Below, in pieces: positions 24,301 to 38,868 of a DNA stretch of 64,000 nt. The notes beneath the pieces are model-generated. The model had not been told where the DNA came from, made no database searches, and saw only the letters and a program-made list of their open reading frames with translations. Position 1 is the stretch's first letter. Every line of letters begins with the position of its first letter. The translations under genes were made by a program, and so were the position numbers. Source of the DNA: Siphonodentalium dalli (lineage: Eukaryota; Mollusca; Scaphopoda; Gadilida; Siphonodentaliidae); assembly GCA_032622095.1 (NCBI GenBank), contig CP136063.1:277567426-277631425 (forward strand), read 5' to 3'.

Positions 24301-27300
24301 CCATCCTTAACACATACCTGTTCCTTGGTGAGGACATATATAAAATGAGCGACCCCATCCTTAACACATACCTGTTCCTTGCTGAGGACATATATAACAT
24401 GAGCGACCCCATCCTTAACACATACCTGTTCCTGGCTGAGGACATATATAACATGAGCGACCCCATCCTTAATACATACCTGTTCCTTACTGAGGACATA
24501 TATAACATGAGCGACCCCATCCTTAACACATACCTGTTCCTTACTGAGGACATATATAACATGAGCGACCCCATCCTTAATACATACCTGTACCTTGCTG
24601 AGGACATATATAACATGAGCGACCCCATCCTTAACATATACCTGTTCCTTGCTGAGGACATATATAACATGAGCGACCCCATCCTTAACACATACCTGTT
24701 CCTTGCTGAGGACATATATAACATGAGCGACCCCATCCTTAACACATACCTGTTCCTTGCTGAGGACATATATAACATGAGCGACCCCATCCTTAATACA
24801 TACCTGTTCCTTGGTGAGGACATATATAACATGAGCGACCCCATCCTTAACACATACCTGTTCCTTGGTGAGGACATATATAACATGAGCGACCCCATCC
24901 TTAACTCATACCTGTTCCTTGCTGAGGACATATATAACATGAGCGACCCCATCCTTAATACATACCTGTTCCTTGCTGAGGACATATATAACATGAGCGA
25001 CCCCATCCTTAACACATACCTGTTCCTTGCTGGGGACATATATAACATGAGCGACCCCATCCTTAACACATACCTGTTCCTTGCTGAGGACATATATAAC
25101 ATGATCGACCCCATCCTTAACACATACCTGTTCCTTGCTGAGGACATATATAACATGAGCGACCCCATCCTTAACACATACCTGTTCCTTGCTGAGGACA
25201 TATATAACATGAGCTACCCCATCCTTAACACATACCTGTTCCTTGCTGAGGACATATATAACATGAGCGACCCCATCCTTAATACATACCTGTTCCTTGG
25301 TGAGGACATATATAACATGAGCGACCCCATCCTTAACACATACCTGTTCCTTGCTGAGGACATATATAACATGAGCGACCCCATCCTTAACACATACCTG
25401 TTCCTTGCTGAGGACATATATAACATGAGCGACCCCATCCTTAATACATACCTGTTCCTTGCTGAGGACATATATAACATGAGCGACCCCATCCTTAACA
25501 CATACCTGTTCCTTGCTGAGGACATATATAACATGAGCGACCCCATCCTTAACACATACCTGTTCCTTGGTGAGGACATATATAACATGAGCGACCTCAT
25601 CCTTAACACATACCTGTTCCTTGGTGAGGACATATATAACATGAGCGTCCCCATCCTTAACACATACCTGTTCCTTGCTGAGGACATATATAACATGAGC
25701 GACCCCATCCTTAACACATACCTGTTCCTTGGTGAGGACATATATATAATGAGCGACCCCATCCTTAACACATACCTGTTCCTTGCTGAGGACATATATA
25801 ACATGAGCGACCCCATCCTTAACACATACCTGTTCCTTGCTGAGGACATATATAACATGAGCGACCCCATCCTTAACACATACCTGTTCCTTCCTGAGGA
25901 CATATATAACATGAGCGACCCCATCCTTAACACATACCTGTTCCTTGGTGAGGACATATATAACATGAGCGACCCCATCCTTAACACATACCTGTTCCTT
26001 GCTGAGGACATATATAACATGAGCGACCCCATCCTTAACACATACCTGTTCCTTGGTGAGGACATATATAACATGAGCGACCCCATCCTTAACACATACC
26101 TGTTCCTTGCTGAGGACATATATAACATGAGCGACCCCATCCTTAACACATACCTGTTCCTGGCTGAGGACATATATAACATGAGCGACCCCATCCTTAA
26201 CACATACCTGTTCCTTGCTGGGGACATATATAACATGAGCGTCCCCATCCTTAACACATACCTGTTCCTTGCTGAGGACATATATAACATGAGCGACCCC
26301 ATCCTTAACACATACCTGTTCCTTGTTGAGGACATATATAACATGAGCGACCCCATCCTTAACACATACCTGTTCCTTGCTGAGGACATATATAACATGA
26401 GCGACCCCATCCTTAACACATACCTGTTCCTTGCTGAGGACATATATAACATGAGCGACCCCATCCTTAACACATACCTGTTCCTTGCTGAGGACATATA
26501 TAACATGAGCGACCCCATCCTTAACACATACCTGTTCCTTGCTGAGGACATATATAACATGAGCGACCCCATCCTTAACACATACCTGTTCCTTGCTGAG
26601 GACATATATAACATGAGCGACCCCATCCTTAACACATACCTGTTCCTTGTTGAGGACATATATAACATGAGCGACCCCATCCTTAACACATACCTGTTCC
26701 TTGCTGAGGACATATATAACATGAGCGACCCCATCCTTAACACATACCTGTTCCTTGCTGAGGACATATATAACATGAGCGACCCCATCCTTAACACATA
26801 CCTGTTCCTTGCTGAGGACATATATAACATGAGCGACCCCATCCTTAACACATACCTGTTCCTTGCTGAGGACATATATAACATGAGCGACCCCATCCTT
26901 AACACATACCTGTTCCTTGCTGAGGACATATATAACATGAGCGACCCCATCCTTAACACATACCTGTTCCTTGCTGAGGACATATATAACATGAGCGACC
27001 CCATCCTTAACACATACCTGTTCCTTGCTGAGGACATATATAACATGAGCGACCCCATCCTTAATACATACCTGTTCCTTGTTGAGGACATATATAACAT
27101 GAGCGACCCCATCCTTTACACATGCCTGTTCCTTGCTGAGGACATATATAACATGAGTGACCCCATCCTTAACACATACCTGTTCCTTGCTGAGGACATA
27201 TATAACATGAGCGACCCCATCCTTAACACATACCTGTTCCTTGCTGAGGACATATATAACATGAGCGACCCCATCCTTAACACATACCTGTTCCTTGCTG

Positions 27301-30300
27301 AGGACATATATAACATGAGCGACCCCATCCTTAATACATACCTGTTCCTTGCTGAGGACATATATAACATGAGCGACCCCATCCTTAACACATACCTGTT
27401 CCTTGCTGGGGACATATATAACATGAGCGACCCCATCCTTAACACATACCTGTTCCTTGCTGAGGACATATATAACATGAGCGACCCCATCCTTAACACA
27501 TACCTGTTCCTTGGTGAGGACATATATAACATGAGCGACCCCATCCTTAACACATACCTGTTCCTTGGTGAGGACATATATAACATGAGCGACCCCATCC
27601 TTAACACATACCTGTTCCTTGGTGAGGACATATATAACATGAGCGACCCCATCCTTAACACATACCTGTTCCTTGCTGAGGACATATATAACATGAGCGA
27701 CCCCATCCTTAACACATACCTGTTCCTCGCTGAGGACATATATAACATGAGCGACCCCATCCTTTACACATACCTGTTCCTTGCTGAGGACATATATAAC
27801 ATGAGCGACCCCATCCTTAACACATACCTGTTCCTTGCTGAGGACATATATAACATGAGCGACTCCGTCCTTTACACATACCTGTTCCTCGCTGAGGACA
27901 TATATAACATGAGCGACCCCATCCTTTACACATACCTGTTCCTTGCTGAGGACATATATAACATGAGCGACCCCATCCTTAACACATACCTGTTCCTTGG
28001 TGAGGACATATATAACATGAGCGACCCCATCCTTAACACATACCTGTTCCTTGGTGAGGACATATATAACATGAGCGACCCCATCCTTAACACATACCTG
28101 TTCCTTGCTGAGGACATATATAACATGAGCGACCCCATCCTTAACACATACCTGTTCCTTGCTGAGGACATATATAACATGAGCGACCCCATCCTTAACA
28201 CATACCTGTTCCTTGCTGAGGACATATATAACATGAGCGACCCCATCCTTAACACATACCTGTTCCTTACTGAGGACATATATAACATGAGCGACCCCAT
28301 CCTTAACACATACCTGTTCCTTACTGAGGACATATATAACATGAGCGACCCCATCCTTGACACATACATGTTCCTTGCTGAGGACATATATAACATGATC
28401 GACCCCATCCTTAACACATACCTGTTCCTTGCTGGGGACATATATAACATGAGCGACCCCATCCTTAACACATACCTGTTCCTTGCTGAGGACATATATA
28501 ACATGAGCGACCCCATCCTTAACACATACCTGTTCCTTGCTGGGGACATATATAACATGAGTGACCCCATCCTTAACACATACCTGTTCCTTGCTGGGGA
28601 CATATATAACATGAGCGACCCCATCCTTGACACATACATGTTCCTTGCTGAGGACATATATAACATGAGCGACCCCATCCTTAACACATACCTGTTCCTT
28701 GCTGGGGACATATATAACATGAGCGACCCCATCCTTAACACATACCTGTTCCTTGCTGAGGACATATATAACATGAGCGACCCCATCCTTAACACATACC
28801 TGTTACTTGCTGAGGACATATATAACATGAGCGACCCCATCCTTAACACATACCTGTTCCTTGCTGAGGACATATATAACATGAGCGACCCCATCCTTAA
28901 CACATACCTGTTCCTTGTTGAGGACATATATAACATGAGCGACCCCATCCTTAACACATACCTGTTCCTTACTGAGGACATATATAACATGAGCGACCCC
29001 ATCCTTAACACATACCTGTTCCTTGCTGAGGACATATATAACATGAGCGACCCCATCCTTAACACATACCTGTTCCTTGGTGAGGACATATATAACATGA
29101 GCGACCCCATCCTTAACACATACCTGTTCCTTGCTGAGGACATATATAACATGAGCTACCCCATCCTTAACACATACCTGTTCCTTGCTGAGGACATATA
29201 TAACATGAGCGACCCCATCCTTAACACATACCTGTTCCTTGGTGAGGACATATATAACATGAGCGACCCCATCCTTAACACATACCTGTTCCTTGCTGAG
29301 GACATATATAACATGAGCGACCCCATCCTTAACACATACCCGTTCCTTGCTGAGGACATATATAACATGAGCGACCCCATCCTTAACACATACCTGTTCC
29401 TTGCTGAGGACATATATAACATGAGCGACCCCATCCTTAACACATACCTGTTCCTTGCTGAGGACATATATAACATGAGCGACCCCATCCTTAACACATA
29501 CCTGTTCCTTGCTGGGGACATATATAACATGAGGGACCCCATCCTTAACACATACCTGTTCCTTGGTGAGGACATATATAACATGAGCGACCCCATCCTT
29601 AACACATACCTGTTCCTTGCTGAGGACATATATAACATGAGCGACCCCATCCTTAACACATACCTGTTCCTTGCTGAGGACATATATAACATGAGCGACC
29701 CCATCCTTTACACATACCTGTTCCTTGCTGAGGACATATATAACATGAGGGACCCCATCCTTAACACATACCTGTTCCTTGGTGAGGACATATATAACAT
29801 GAGCGACCCCATCCTTAACACATACCTGTTCCTTGCTGAGGACATATATAACATGAGCGACCCCATCCTTAACACATACCTGTTCCTTGGTGAGGACATA
29901 TATAACATGAGCGACCCCATCCTTAACACATACCTGTTCCTTACTGAGGACATATATAACATGAGCGACCCCATCCTTAACACATACCTGTTCCTTGCTG
30001 AGGACATATATAACATGAGCGACCCCATCCTTAACACATACCTGTTCCTTGGTGAGGACATATATAACATGAGCGACCCCATCCTTAACACATACCTGTT
30101 CCTTGCTGAGGACATATATAACATGAGCGACCCCATCCTTAACACATACCTGTTCCTTGCTGAGGACATATATAACATGAGCGACCCCATCCTTAACACA
30201 TACCTGTTCCTTGCTGAGGACATATATAACATGAGCGACCCCATCCTTTACACATACCTGTTCCTTGCTGAGGACATATATAACATGAGCGACCCCATCC

Positions 30301-31650
30301 TTAACACATACCTGTTCCTTGCTGAGGACATATATAACATGAGCGACCCCATCCTTAACACATACCTGTTCCTTGCTGAGGACATATATAACATGAGCGA
30401 CCCCATCCTTAACACATACCTGTTCCTTGCTGAGGACATATATAACATGAGCGACCCCATCCTTAACACATACCTGTTCCTTGCTGAGGACATATATAAC
30501 ATGAGCGACCCCATCCTTAACACATACCTGTTCCTTGCTGAGGACATATATAACATGAGCGACCCCATCCTTAACACATACCTGTTCCTTGCTGAGGACA
30601 TATATAACATGAGCGACCCCATCCTTAACACATACCTGTTCCTTGCTGAGGACATATATAACATGAGCGACCCCATCCTTTACACATACCTGTTCCTTGC
30701 TGAGGACATATATAACATGAGCGACCCCATCCTTAACACATACCTGTTCCTTGCTGAGGACATATATAACATGAGCGACCCCATCCTTAACACATACCTG
30801 TTCCTTGTTGAGGACATATATAACATGAGCGACCCCATCCTTAACACATACCTGTTCCTTGCTGGGGACATATATAACATGAGGGACCCCATCCTTAACA
30901 CATACCTGTTCCTTGGTGAGGACATATATAACATGAGCGACCCCATCCTTAACACATACCTGTTCCTTGCTGGGGACATATATAACATGAGCGACCCCAT
31001 CCTTAACACATACCTGTTCCTTACTGAGGACATATATAACATGAGCGACCCCATCCTTAACACATACCTGTTCCTTGCTGAGGACATATATAACATGAGC
31101 GACCCCATCCTTTACACATACCTGTTCCTTGCTGAGGACATATATAACATGAGCGACCCCATCCTTAACACATACCTGTTCCTTGCTGGGGACATATATA
31201 ACATGAGCGACCCCATCCTTAACACATACCTGTTCCTTGCTGAGGACATATATAACATGAGCGACCCCATCCTTTACACATACCTGTTCCTTGCTGAGGA
31301 CATATATAACATGAGCGACCCCATCCTTAACACATACCTGTTCCTTGCTGGGGACATATATAACATGAGCGACCCCATCCTTAACACATACCTGTTCCTT
31401 GGTGAGGACATATATAACATGAGCGACCCCATCCTTAACACATACCTGTTCCTTGCTGAGGACATATATAACATGAGCGACCCCATCCTTAACACATACC
31501 TGTTCCTTGCTGAGGACATATATAACATGAGCGACCCCATCCTTAACACATACCTGTTCCTTGCTGGGGACATATATAACATGAGGGACCCCATCCTTAA
31601 CACATACCTGTTCCTTGCTGAGGACATATATAACATGAGCGACCCCATCC
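15334..31650 (-). repeat. 54-bp minisatellite of exon-10 donor junctions, main block (~302 units)
   Basis: On the minus strand each unit is the last 43 nt of exon 10, from GGATGGGGTCGC to GGAACAG, then 11 intronic nt GTATGTGTTAA. Length variants of 45-48 bp are common at 15.3-17.1 kb and 19.9-23.9 kb. The donor CAG|GTATGT is kept in nearly all units. A tandem duplication of about 2096 bp lies within 18.2-22 kb. The ORFs on both strands, up to 2910 codons, arise because 54 is a multiple of three and only one frame has a stop per unit. Confidence 0.97.
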
Positions 31651-31687
31651 TTTTCCACCAGAACAGCAGCAATCAACTTTCGATGTT
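31651..31687 (-). pseudogene. Partial second copy of exon 10 (upstream extension)
   Basis: Beyond the 54-bp unit boundary the sequence continues as exon 10 does (TTTTCCACCAGAACAGCAGC) for about 37 nt. It then switches to MITE sequence at TTATCCAACAG. It has no acceptor and cannot be a complete exon. Confidence 0.85.
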
Positions 31688-32074
31688 TATCCAACAGAAG
31701 GGCCCTGTGCCAATGCATTCTCTTATATATGCGAGTCGACCATAGGTCGCCTCGCATATATAAGAGAATGCATTGGCTTAACACATTAAAAATTATAAAA
31801 TTGTTAAAGAATGTAAGAAAAAATGGTAAAAAGTGTTAAAAAAAGATTTTTTTTAGGCCAATGCATTCTCTTATATATGCAAGGCGACCTATGGTCGACT
31901 CGCATATATAAGAAAATGCATTGGCACAGGGCATAACTGTAACTATCACAATGTGGTCAAGGAGCCGATTCCAATGATATCCATATTTGTATGGTTCTAT
32001 TGAGACAGACCGAAGATATTTTAGGCTGTTGAAGCTTTATTTGGCCGGTTTTGGCCGGTTTGTTGGGTAAAGGG
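31688..32074 (+). mobile_element. TTAA MITE family A, left tip lost at a duplication junction
   Basis: Begins TATCCAACAGAAGGGCCC, missing CCCTT and the left TTAA. The right end GTTGGGTAAAGGG is followed by TTAA (32075-32078). It shares private variants with the copy at 38476 (TATCCAACAGAAGGGCCC, CAAGGAGCCGATTCC, GGCCGGTTTTGGCCGG). It is therefore a duplicate of that copy, not a separate insertion. Confidence 0.88.
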
Positions 32075-35000
32075 TTAACACATACCTGTTCCTTGCTGGG
32101 GACATATATAACATGAGCGACCCCATCCTTAACACATACCTGTTCCTTGCTGAGGACATATATAACATGAGCGACCCCATCCTTAACACATACCTGTTCC
32201 TTGCTGAGGACATATATAACATGAGCGACCCCATCCTTAACACATACCTGTTCCTTGCTGAGGACATATATAACATGAGCGACCCCATCCTTAACACATA
32301 CCTGTTCCTTGCTGAGGACATATATAACATGAGCGACCCCATCCTTAACACATACCTGTTCCTTGCTGAGGACATATATAACATGAGCGACCCCATCCTT
32401 AACACATACCTGTTCCTAGCTGAGGACATATATAACATGAGCGACCCCATCCTTAACACATACCTGTTCCTTGCTGAGGACATATATAACATGAGCGACC
32501 CCATCCTTAACACATACCTGTTCCTTGCTGAGGACATATATAACATGAGCGACCCCATCCTTAACACATACCTGTTCCTTGCTGAGGACATATATAACAT
32601 GAGCGACCCCATCCTTAACACATACCTGTTCCTTGCTGAGGACATATATAACATGAGCGACCCCATCCTTAACACATACCTGTTCCTTGCTGAGGACATA
32701 TATAACATGAGCGACCCCATCCTTAACACATACCTGTTCCTAGCTGAGGACATATATAACATGAGCGACCCCATCCTTAACACATACCTGTTCCTTGCTG
32801 AGGACATATATAACATGAGCGACCCCATCCTTAACACATACATGTTCCTTGCTGAGGACATATATAACATGAGCGACCCCATCCTTAACACATAACTGTT
32901 CCTTGCTGAGGACATATATAACATGAGCGACCCCATCCTTTACCTGTTCCTTGCTGAGGACATATATAACATGAGCGACCCCATCCTTAACACATACCTG
33001 TTCCTTGGTGAGGACATATATACCATGAGCGACCCCATCCTTAACACATACCTGTTCCTTGCTGAGGACATATATAACATGAGCGACCCCATCCTTCATG
33101 AGCGACCCCATCCTTAACACATACCTGTTCCTTGGTGAGGACATATATAACATGAGCGACCCCATCCTTAACACATAACTGTTCCTTGCTGAGGACATAT
33201 ATAACATGAGCGACCCCATCCTTAACACATACCTGTTCCTTGCTGGGGACATATATAACATGAGCGACCCCATCCTTAACACATACCTGTTCCTTGCTGA
33301 GGACATATATAACATGAGCGACCCCATCCTTTACACATACCTGTTCCTTGCTGAGGACATATATAACATGAGCGACCCCATCCTACCTGTTCCTTGCTGA
33401 GGACATATATAACATGAGCGACCCCATCCTTAACACATACCTGTTCCTTGCTGAGGACATATATAACATGAGCGACCCCATCCTTAACACATACCTGTTC
33501 CTTGCTGGGGACATATATAACATGAGCGACCCCATCCTTAACACATACCTGTTCCTTGCTGAGGACATATATAACATGAGCGACCCCATCCTTAACACAT
33601 ACCTGTTCCTTGCTGGGGACATATATAACATGAGCGACCCCATCCTTAACACATACCTGTTCCTTGCTGAGGACATATATAACATGAGCGACCCCATCCT
33701 TAACACATACCTGTTCCTTGGTGAGGACATATATAACATGAGCGACCCCATCCTTAACACATACCTGTTCCTTGCTGAGGACATATATAACATGAGCGAC
33801 CCCATCCTTAACACATACCTGTTCCTTGCTGAGGACATATATAACATGAGCGATCCCATCCTTAACACATACCTGTTCCTTGCTGAGGACATATATAACA
33901 TGAGCGACCCCATCCTTAACACATACCTGTTCCTTGGTGAGGACATATATAACATGAGCGACCCCATCCTTAACACATACCTGTTCCTTGGTGAGGACAT
34001 ATATAACATGAGCGACCCCATCCTTAACACATACCTGTTCCTTGCTGAGGACATATATAACATGAGCGACCCCATCCTTAACACATACCTGTTCCTTGCT
34101 GAGGACATATATAACATGAGCGACCCCATCCTTAACACATACCTGTTCCTTGGTGAGGACATATATAACATGAGCGACCCCATCCTTAACACATACCTGT
34201 TCCTTGGTGAGGACATATATAACATGAGCGACCCCATCCTTAACACATACCTGTTCCTTGGTGAGGACATATATAACATGAGCGACCCCATCCTTAACAC
34301 ATACCTGTTCCTTGCTGAGCGACATATATAACATGAGCGACCCCATCCTTAACACATACCTGTTCCTTGCTGAGGACATATATAACATGAGCGACCCCAT
34401 CCTTAACACATACCTGTTCCTTGCTGAGGACATATATAACATGAGCGACCCCATCCTTAACACATACCTGTTCCTTGCTGAGGACATATATAACATGAGC
34501 GACCCCATCCTTAACACATACCTGTTCCTTGGTGAGGACATATATAACATGAGCGACCCCATCCTTAACACATACCTGTTCCTTGGTGAGGACATATATA
34601 ATATGAGCGACCCCATCCTTAACACATACCTGTTCCTTGCTGAGGACATATATAACATGAGCGACCCCATCCTTCATGAGCGACCCCATCCTTAACACAT
34701 ACCTGTTCCTTGGTGAGGACATATATAACATGAGCGACCCCATCCTTAACACATACCTGTTCCTTGGTGAGGACATATATAACATGAGCGACCCCATCCT
34801 TAACACATACCTGTTCCTTGCTGAGGACATATATAACATGAGCGACCCCATCCTTCATGAGCGACCCCATCCTTAACACATACCTGTTCCTTGGTGAGGA
34901 CATATATAACATGAGCGACCCCATCCTTCATGAGCGACCCCATCCTTAACACATACCTGTTCCTTGGTGAGGACATATATAACATGAGCGACCCCATCCT

Positions 35001-38000
35001 TAACACATACCTGTTCCTTGGTGAGGACATATATAACATGAGCGACCCCATCCTTAACACATACCTGTTCCTTGCTGAGGACATATATAACATGAGCGAC
35101 CCCATCCTTCATGAGCGACCCCATCCTTAACACATACCTGTTCCTTGGTGAGGACATATATAACATGAGCGACCCCATCCTTAACACATACCTGTTCCTT
35201 GGTGAGGACATATATAACATGAGCGACCCCATCCTTCATGAGCGACCCCATCCTTAACACATACCTGTTCCTTGGTGAGGACATATATAACATGAGCGAC
35301 CCCATCCTTAACACATACCTGTTCCTTGGTGAGGACATATATAACATGAGCGACCCCATCCTTAACACATACCTGTTCCTTGCTGAGGACATATATAACA
35401 TGAGCGACCCCATCCTTCATGAGCGACCCCATCCTTAACACATACCTGTTCCTTGCTGGGGACATATATAACATGAGCGACCCCATCCTTAACACATACC
35501 TGTTCCTTGCTGAGGACATATATAACATGAGCGACCCCATCCTTAACACATACCTGTTCCTTGCTGAGGACATATATAACATGAGCTACCCCATCCTTAA
35601 CACATACCTGTTCCTTGCTGAGGACATATATAACATGAGCGACCCCATCCTACCTGTTCCTTGCTGAGGACATATATAACATGAGCGACCCCATCCTTAA
35701 CACATACCTGTTCCTTGCTGAGGACATATATAACATGAGCTACCCCATCCTACCTGTTCCTTGCTGAGGACATATATAACATGAGCAACCCCATCCTTAA
35801 CACATACCTGTTCCTTGCTGAGGACATATATAACATGAGCGACCCCATCCTTAACACATACCTGTTCCTTGCTGAGGACATATATAACATGAGCGACCCC
35901 ATCCTTAACACATACCTGTTCCTTGCTGAGGACATATATAACATGAGCGACCCCATCCTTAACACATACCTGTTCCTTGCTGAGGACATATATAACATGA
36001 GCGACCCCATCCTTAACACATACCTGTTCCTTGCTGAGGACATATATAACATGAGTGACCCCATCCTTAACACATACATGTTCCTTGCTGAGGACATATA
36101 TAACATGAGCGACCCCATCCTTAACACATACCTGTTCCTTGCTGAGGACATATATAACATGAGCGACCCCATCCTTTACACATACCTGTTCCTTGCTGAG
36201 GACATATATAACATGAGCGACCCCATCCTTAACACATACCTGTTCCTTGCTGAGGACATATATAACATGAGTGACCCCATCCTTAACACATACCTGTTCC
36301 TTGCTGAGGACATATATAACATGAGCGACCCCATCCTTAACACATACCTGTTCCTTGCTGAGGACATATATAACATGAGCGACCCCATCCTTTACACATA
36401 CCTGTTCCTTGCTGAGGACATATATAACATGAGCGACCCCATCCTTAACACATACCTGTTCCTTGCTGAGGACATATATAACATGAGCGACCCCATCCTT
36501 AACACATACCTGTTCCTTGCTGAGGACATATATAACATGAGCGACCCCATCCTTAACACATACCTGTTCCTTGCTGAGGACATAAATCATATATAACATG
36601 AGCGACCCCATCCTTAACACATACCTGTTCCTTGCTGAGGACATATATAACATGAGCGACCCCATCCTACCTGTTCCTTGCTGAGGACATATATAACATG
36701 AGCGACCCCATCCTTAACACATACCTGTTCCGTGCTGAGGACATATATAACATGAGCGACCCCATCCGTAACACATACCTGTTCCTTGCTGAGGACATAT
36801 ATAACATGAGAGACCCCATCCTTAACACATACCTGTTCCTTGCTGAGGACATATATAACATGAGCGACCCCATCCTTAACACATACCTGTTCCTTGCTGA
36901 GGACATATATAACATGAGCGACCCCATCCTTAACACATACCCGTTCCTTGCTGAGGACATATATAACATGAGCGACCCCATCCTTTACCTGTTCCTTGCT
37001 GAGGACATATATAACATGAGCGACCCCATCCTTAACACATACCTGTTCCTTGCTGAGGACATATATAACATAAGCGACTCCATCCTTTACCTGTTCCTTG
37101 CTGAGGACATATATAACATGAGCGACCCCATCCTTAACACATACCTGTTCCTTGCTGGGGACATATATAACATGAGCGACCCCATCCTTAACACATACCT
37201 GTTCCTTGCTGAGGACATATATAACATGAGCGACCCCATCCTTTACACATACCTGTTCCTTGCTGAGGACATATATAACATGAGCGACCCCATCCTTAAC
37301 ACATACCTGTTCCTTGCTGAGGACATATATAACATGAGCGACCCCATCCTTAACACATACCTGTTCCTTGCTGAGGACATATATAACATGAGCGACCCCA
37401 TCCTTAACACATACCTGTTCCTTGCTGAGGACATATATAACATGAGCGACCCCATCCTTAACACATACCTGTTCCTTGCTGAGGACATAATCATATATAA
37501 CATGAGCGACCCCATCCTTAACACATACCTGTTCCTTGCTGAGGACATATATAACATGAGCGACCCCATCCTACCTGTTCCTTGCTGAGGACATATATAA
37601 CATGAGCGACCCCATCCTTAACACATACCTGTTCCGTGCTGAGGACATATATAACATGAGCGACCCCATCCGTAACACATACCTGTTCCTTGCTGAGGAC
37701 ATATATAACATGAGCGACCCCATCCTTAACACATACCTGTTCCTTGCTGAGGACATATATAACATGAGCGACCCCATCCTTAACACATACCTGTTCCTTG
37801 CTGAGGACATATATAACATGAGCGACCCCATCCTTAACACATACCCGTTCCTTGCTGAGGACATATATAACATGAGCGACCCCATCCTTTACCTGTTCCT
37901 TGCTGAGGACATATATAACATGAGCGACCCCATCCTTAACACATACCTGTTCCTTGCTGAGGACATATATAACATAAGCGACTCCATCCTTTACCTGTTC

Positions 38001-38409
38001 CTTGCTGAGGACATATATAACATGAGCGACCCCATCCTTAACACATACCTGTTCCTTGCTGGGGACATATATAACATGAGCGACCCCATCCTTAACACAT
38101 ACCTGTTCCTTGCTGAGGACATATATAACATGAGCGACCCCATCCTTAACACATACCTGTTCCTTGCTGAGGACATATATAACATGAGCGACCCCATCCT
38201 TTACCTGTTCCTCGCTGAGGACATATATAACATGAGCGACCCCATCCTTAACACATACCTGTTCCTTGCTGGGGACATATATAACATGAGCGACCCCATC
38301 CTTAACACATACCTGTTCCTTGCTGAGGACATATATAACATGAGCGACCCCATCCTTAACACATACCTGTTCCTTGCTGAGGACATATATAACATGAGCG
38401 ATTCCATCC
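32075..38409 (-). repeat. 54-bp minisatellite, second block (~117 units)
   Basis: Same unit as the main block. Internal structure includes repeated cassettes at 34.6-35.4 kb separated by a 19-bp partial unit (CATGAGCGACCCCATCCTT) and a 904-bp tandem duplication (36.7-38.2 kb). A few units have lost the donor, for example CATAACTG at about 32890 and 33176. Confidence 0.96.
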
Positions 38410-38453
38410 TTTTCCACCAGAGCAGCAGCAATCAACTTTCGATATTCTAGCGA
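38410..38453 (-). pseudogene. Partial third copy of exon 10 and junction to foldback arm
   Basis: Exon-10 sequence extends here by about 44 nt past the repeat unit. At TAGCGA it switches to the foldback right-arm end (GATTCATGGCATGATC), which is found otherwise at 14896-14926. It is non-coding. Confidence 0.88.
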
Positions 38454-38475
38454 TTCATGGCATGATCTACCTTAA

Positions 38476-38857
38476 CCCTTTATCCAACAGAAGGGCCCTG
38501 TGCCAATGCATTCTCTTATATATGCGAGTCGACCATAGGTCGCCTGGCATATATAAGAGAATGCATTGGCTTAACACATTAAAAATTATAAAATTGTTAA
38601 AGAATGTAAGAAAAAATGGTAAAAAAAGATTTTTTTTAGGCCAATGCATTCTCTTATATATGCGAGGCGACCTATGGTCGACTCGCATATATAAGAGAAT
38701 GCATTGGCACAGGGCATAACTGTAACTATCACAATGTGGTCAAGGAGCCGATTCCAATGATATCCATATTTGTATGGTTCTATTGAGACAGACCGAAGAT
38801 ATTTTAGGCTGTTGAAGCTTTATTTGGCCGGTTTTGGCCGGTTTGTTGGGTAAAGGG
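38476..38857 (+). mobile_element. TTAA MITE family A just past the exon-10 donor
   Basis: TTAA at 38472-38475 and 38858-38861. Ends CCCTTTATCCAACAG and GTTGGGTAAAGGG. The right TTAA is part of the exon-10 donor region, so the MITE begins only 11 nt after the real 5' splice site. Both palindromic modules are present. Confidence 0.9.
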
Positions 38858-38868
38858 TTAACACATAC

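Noticed and set aside
17082-25210. Minus-strand frames reading repeated MGSLMLYMSS or KDGVAHVIYV
   Set aside because: They run in the wrong frame relative to the TB module, which reads GWGRSCYICPQQGT. The correct frame has TAA in each unit, so these are shadows.
31651-31687. A complete second exon 10
   Set aside because: Only the 3' part of the exon is present, cut by the MITE junction, and there is no acceptor or first cysteines.
23013-31745. Plus-strand open frame of 2910 codons with an 18-residue repeat, and similar frames at 15.4-38.4 kb on both strands
   Set aside because: The DNA unit is 54 bp, a codon multiple without stops in most frames, so long frames are automatic. Several frames on both strands are open at once. 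The unit is explained as a copy of the exon-10 splice junction.
15334-38410. CRISPR-like regular array
   Set aside because: There are no unique spacers, the host is a eukaryote and units are contiguous copies of an exon/intron junction.
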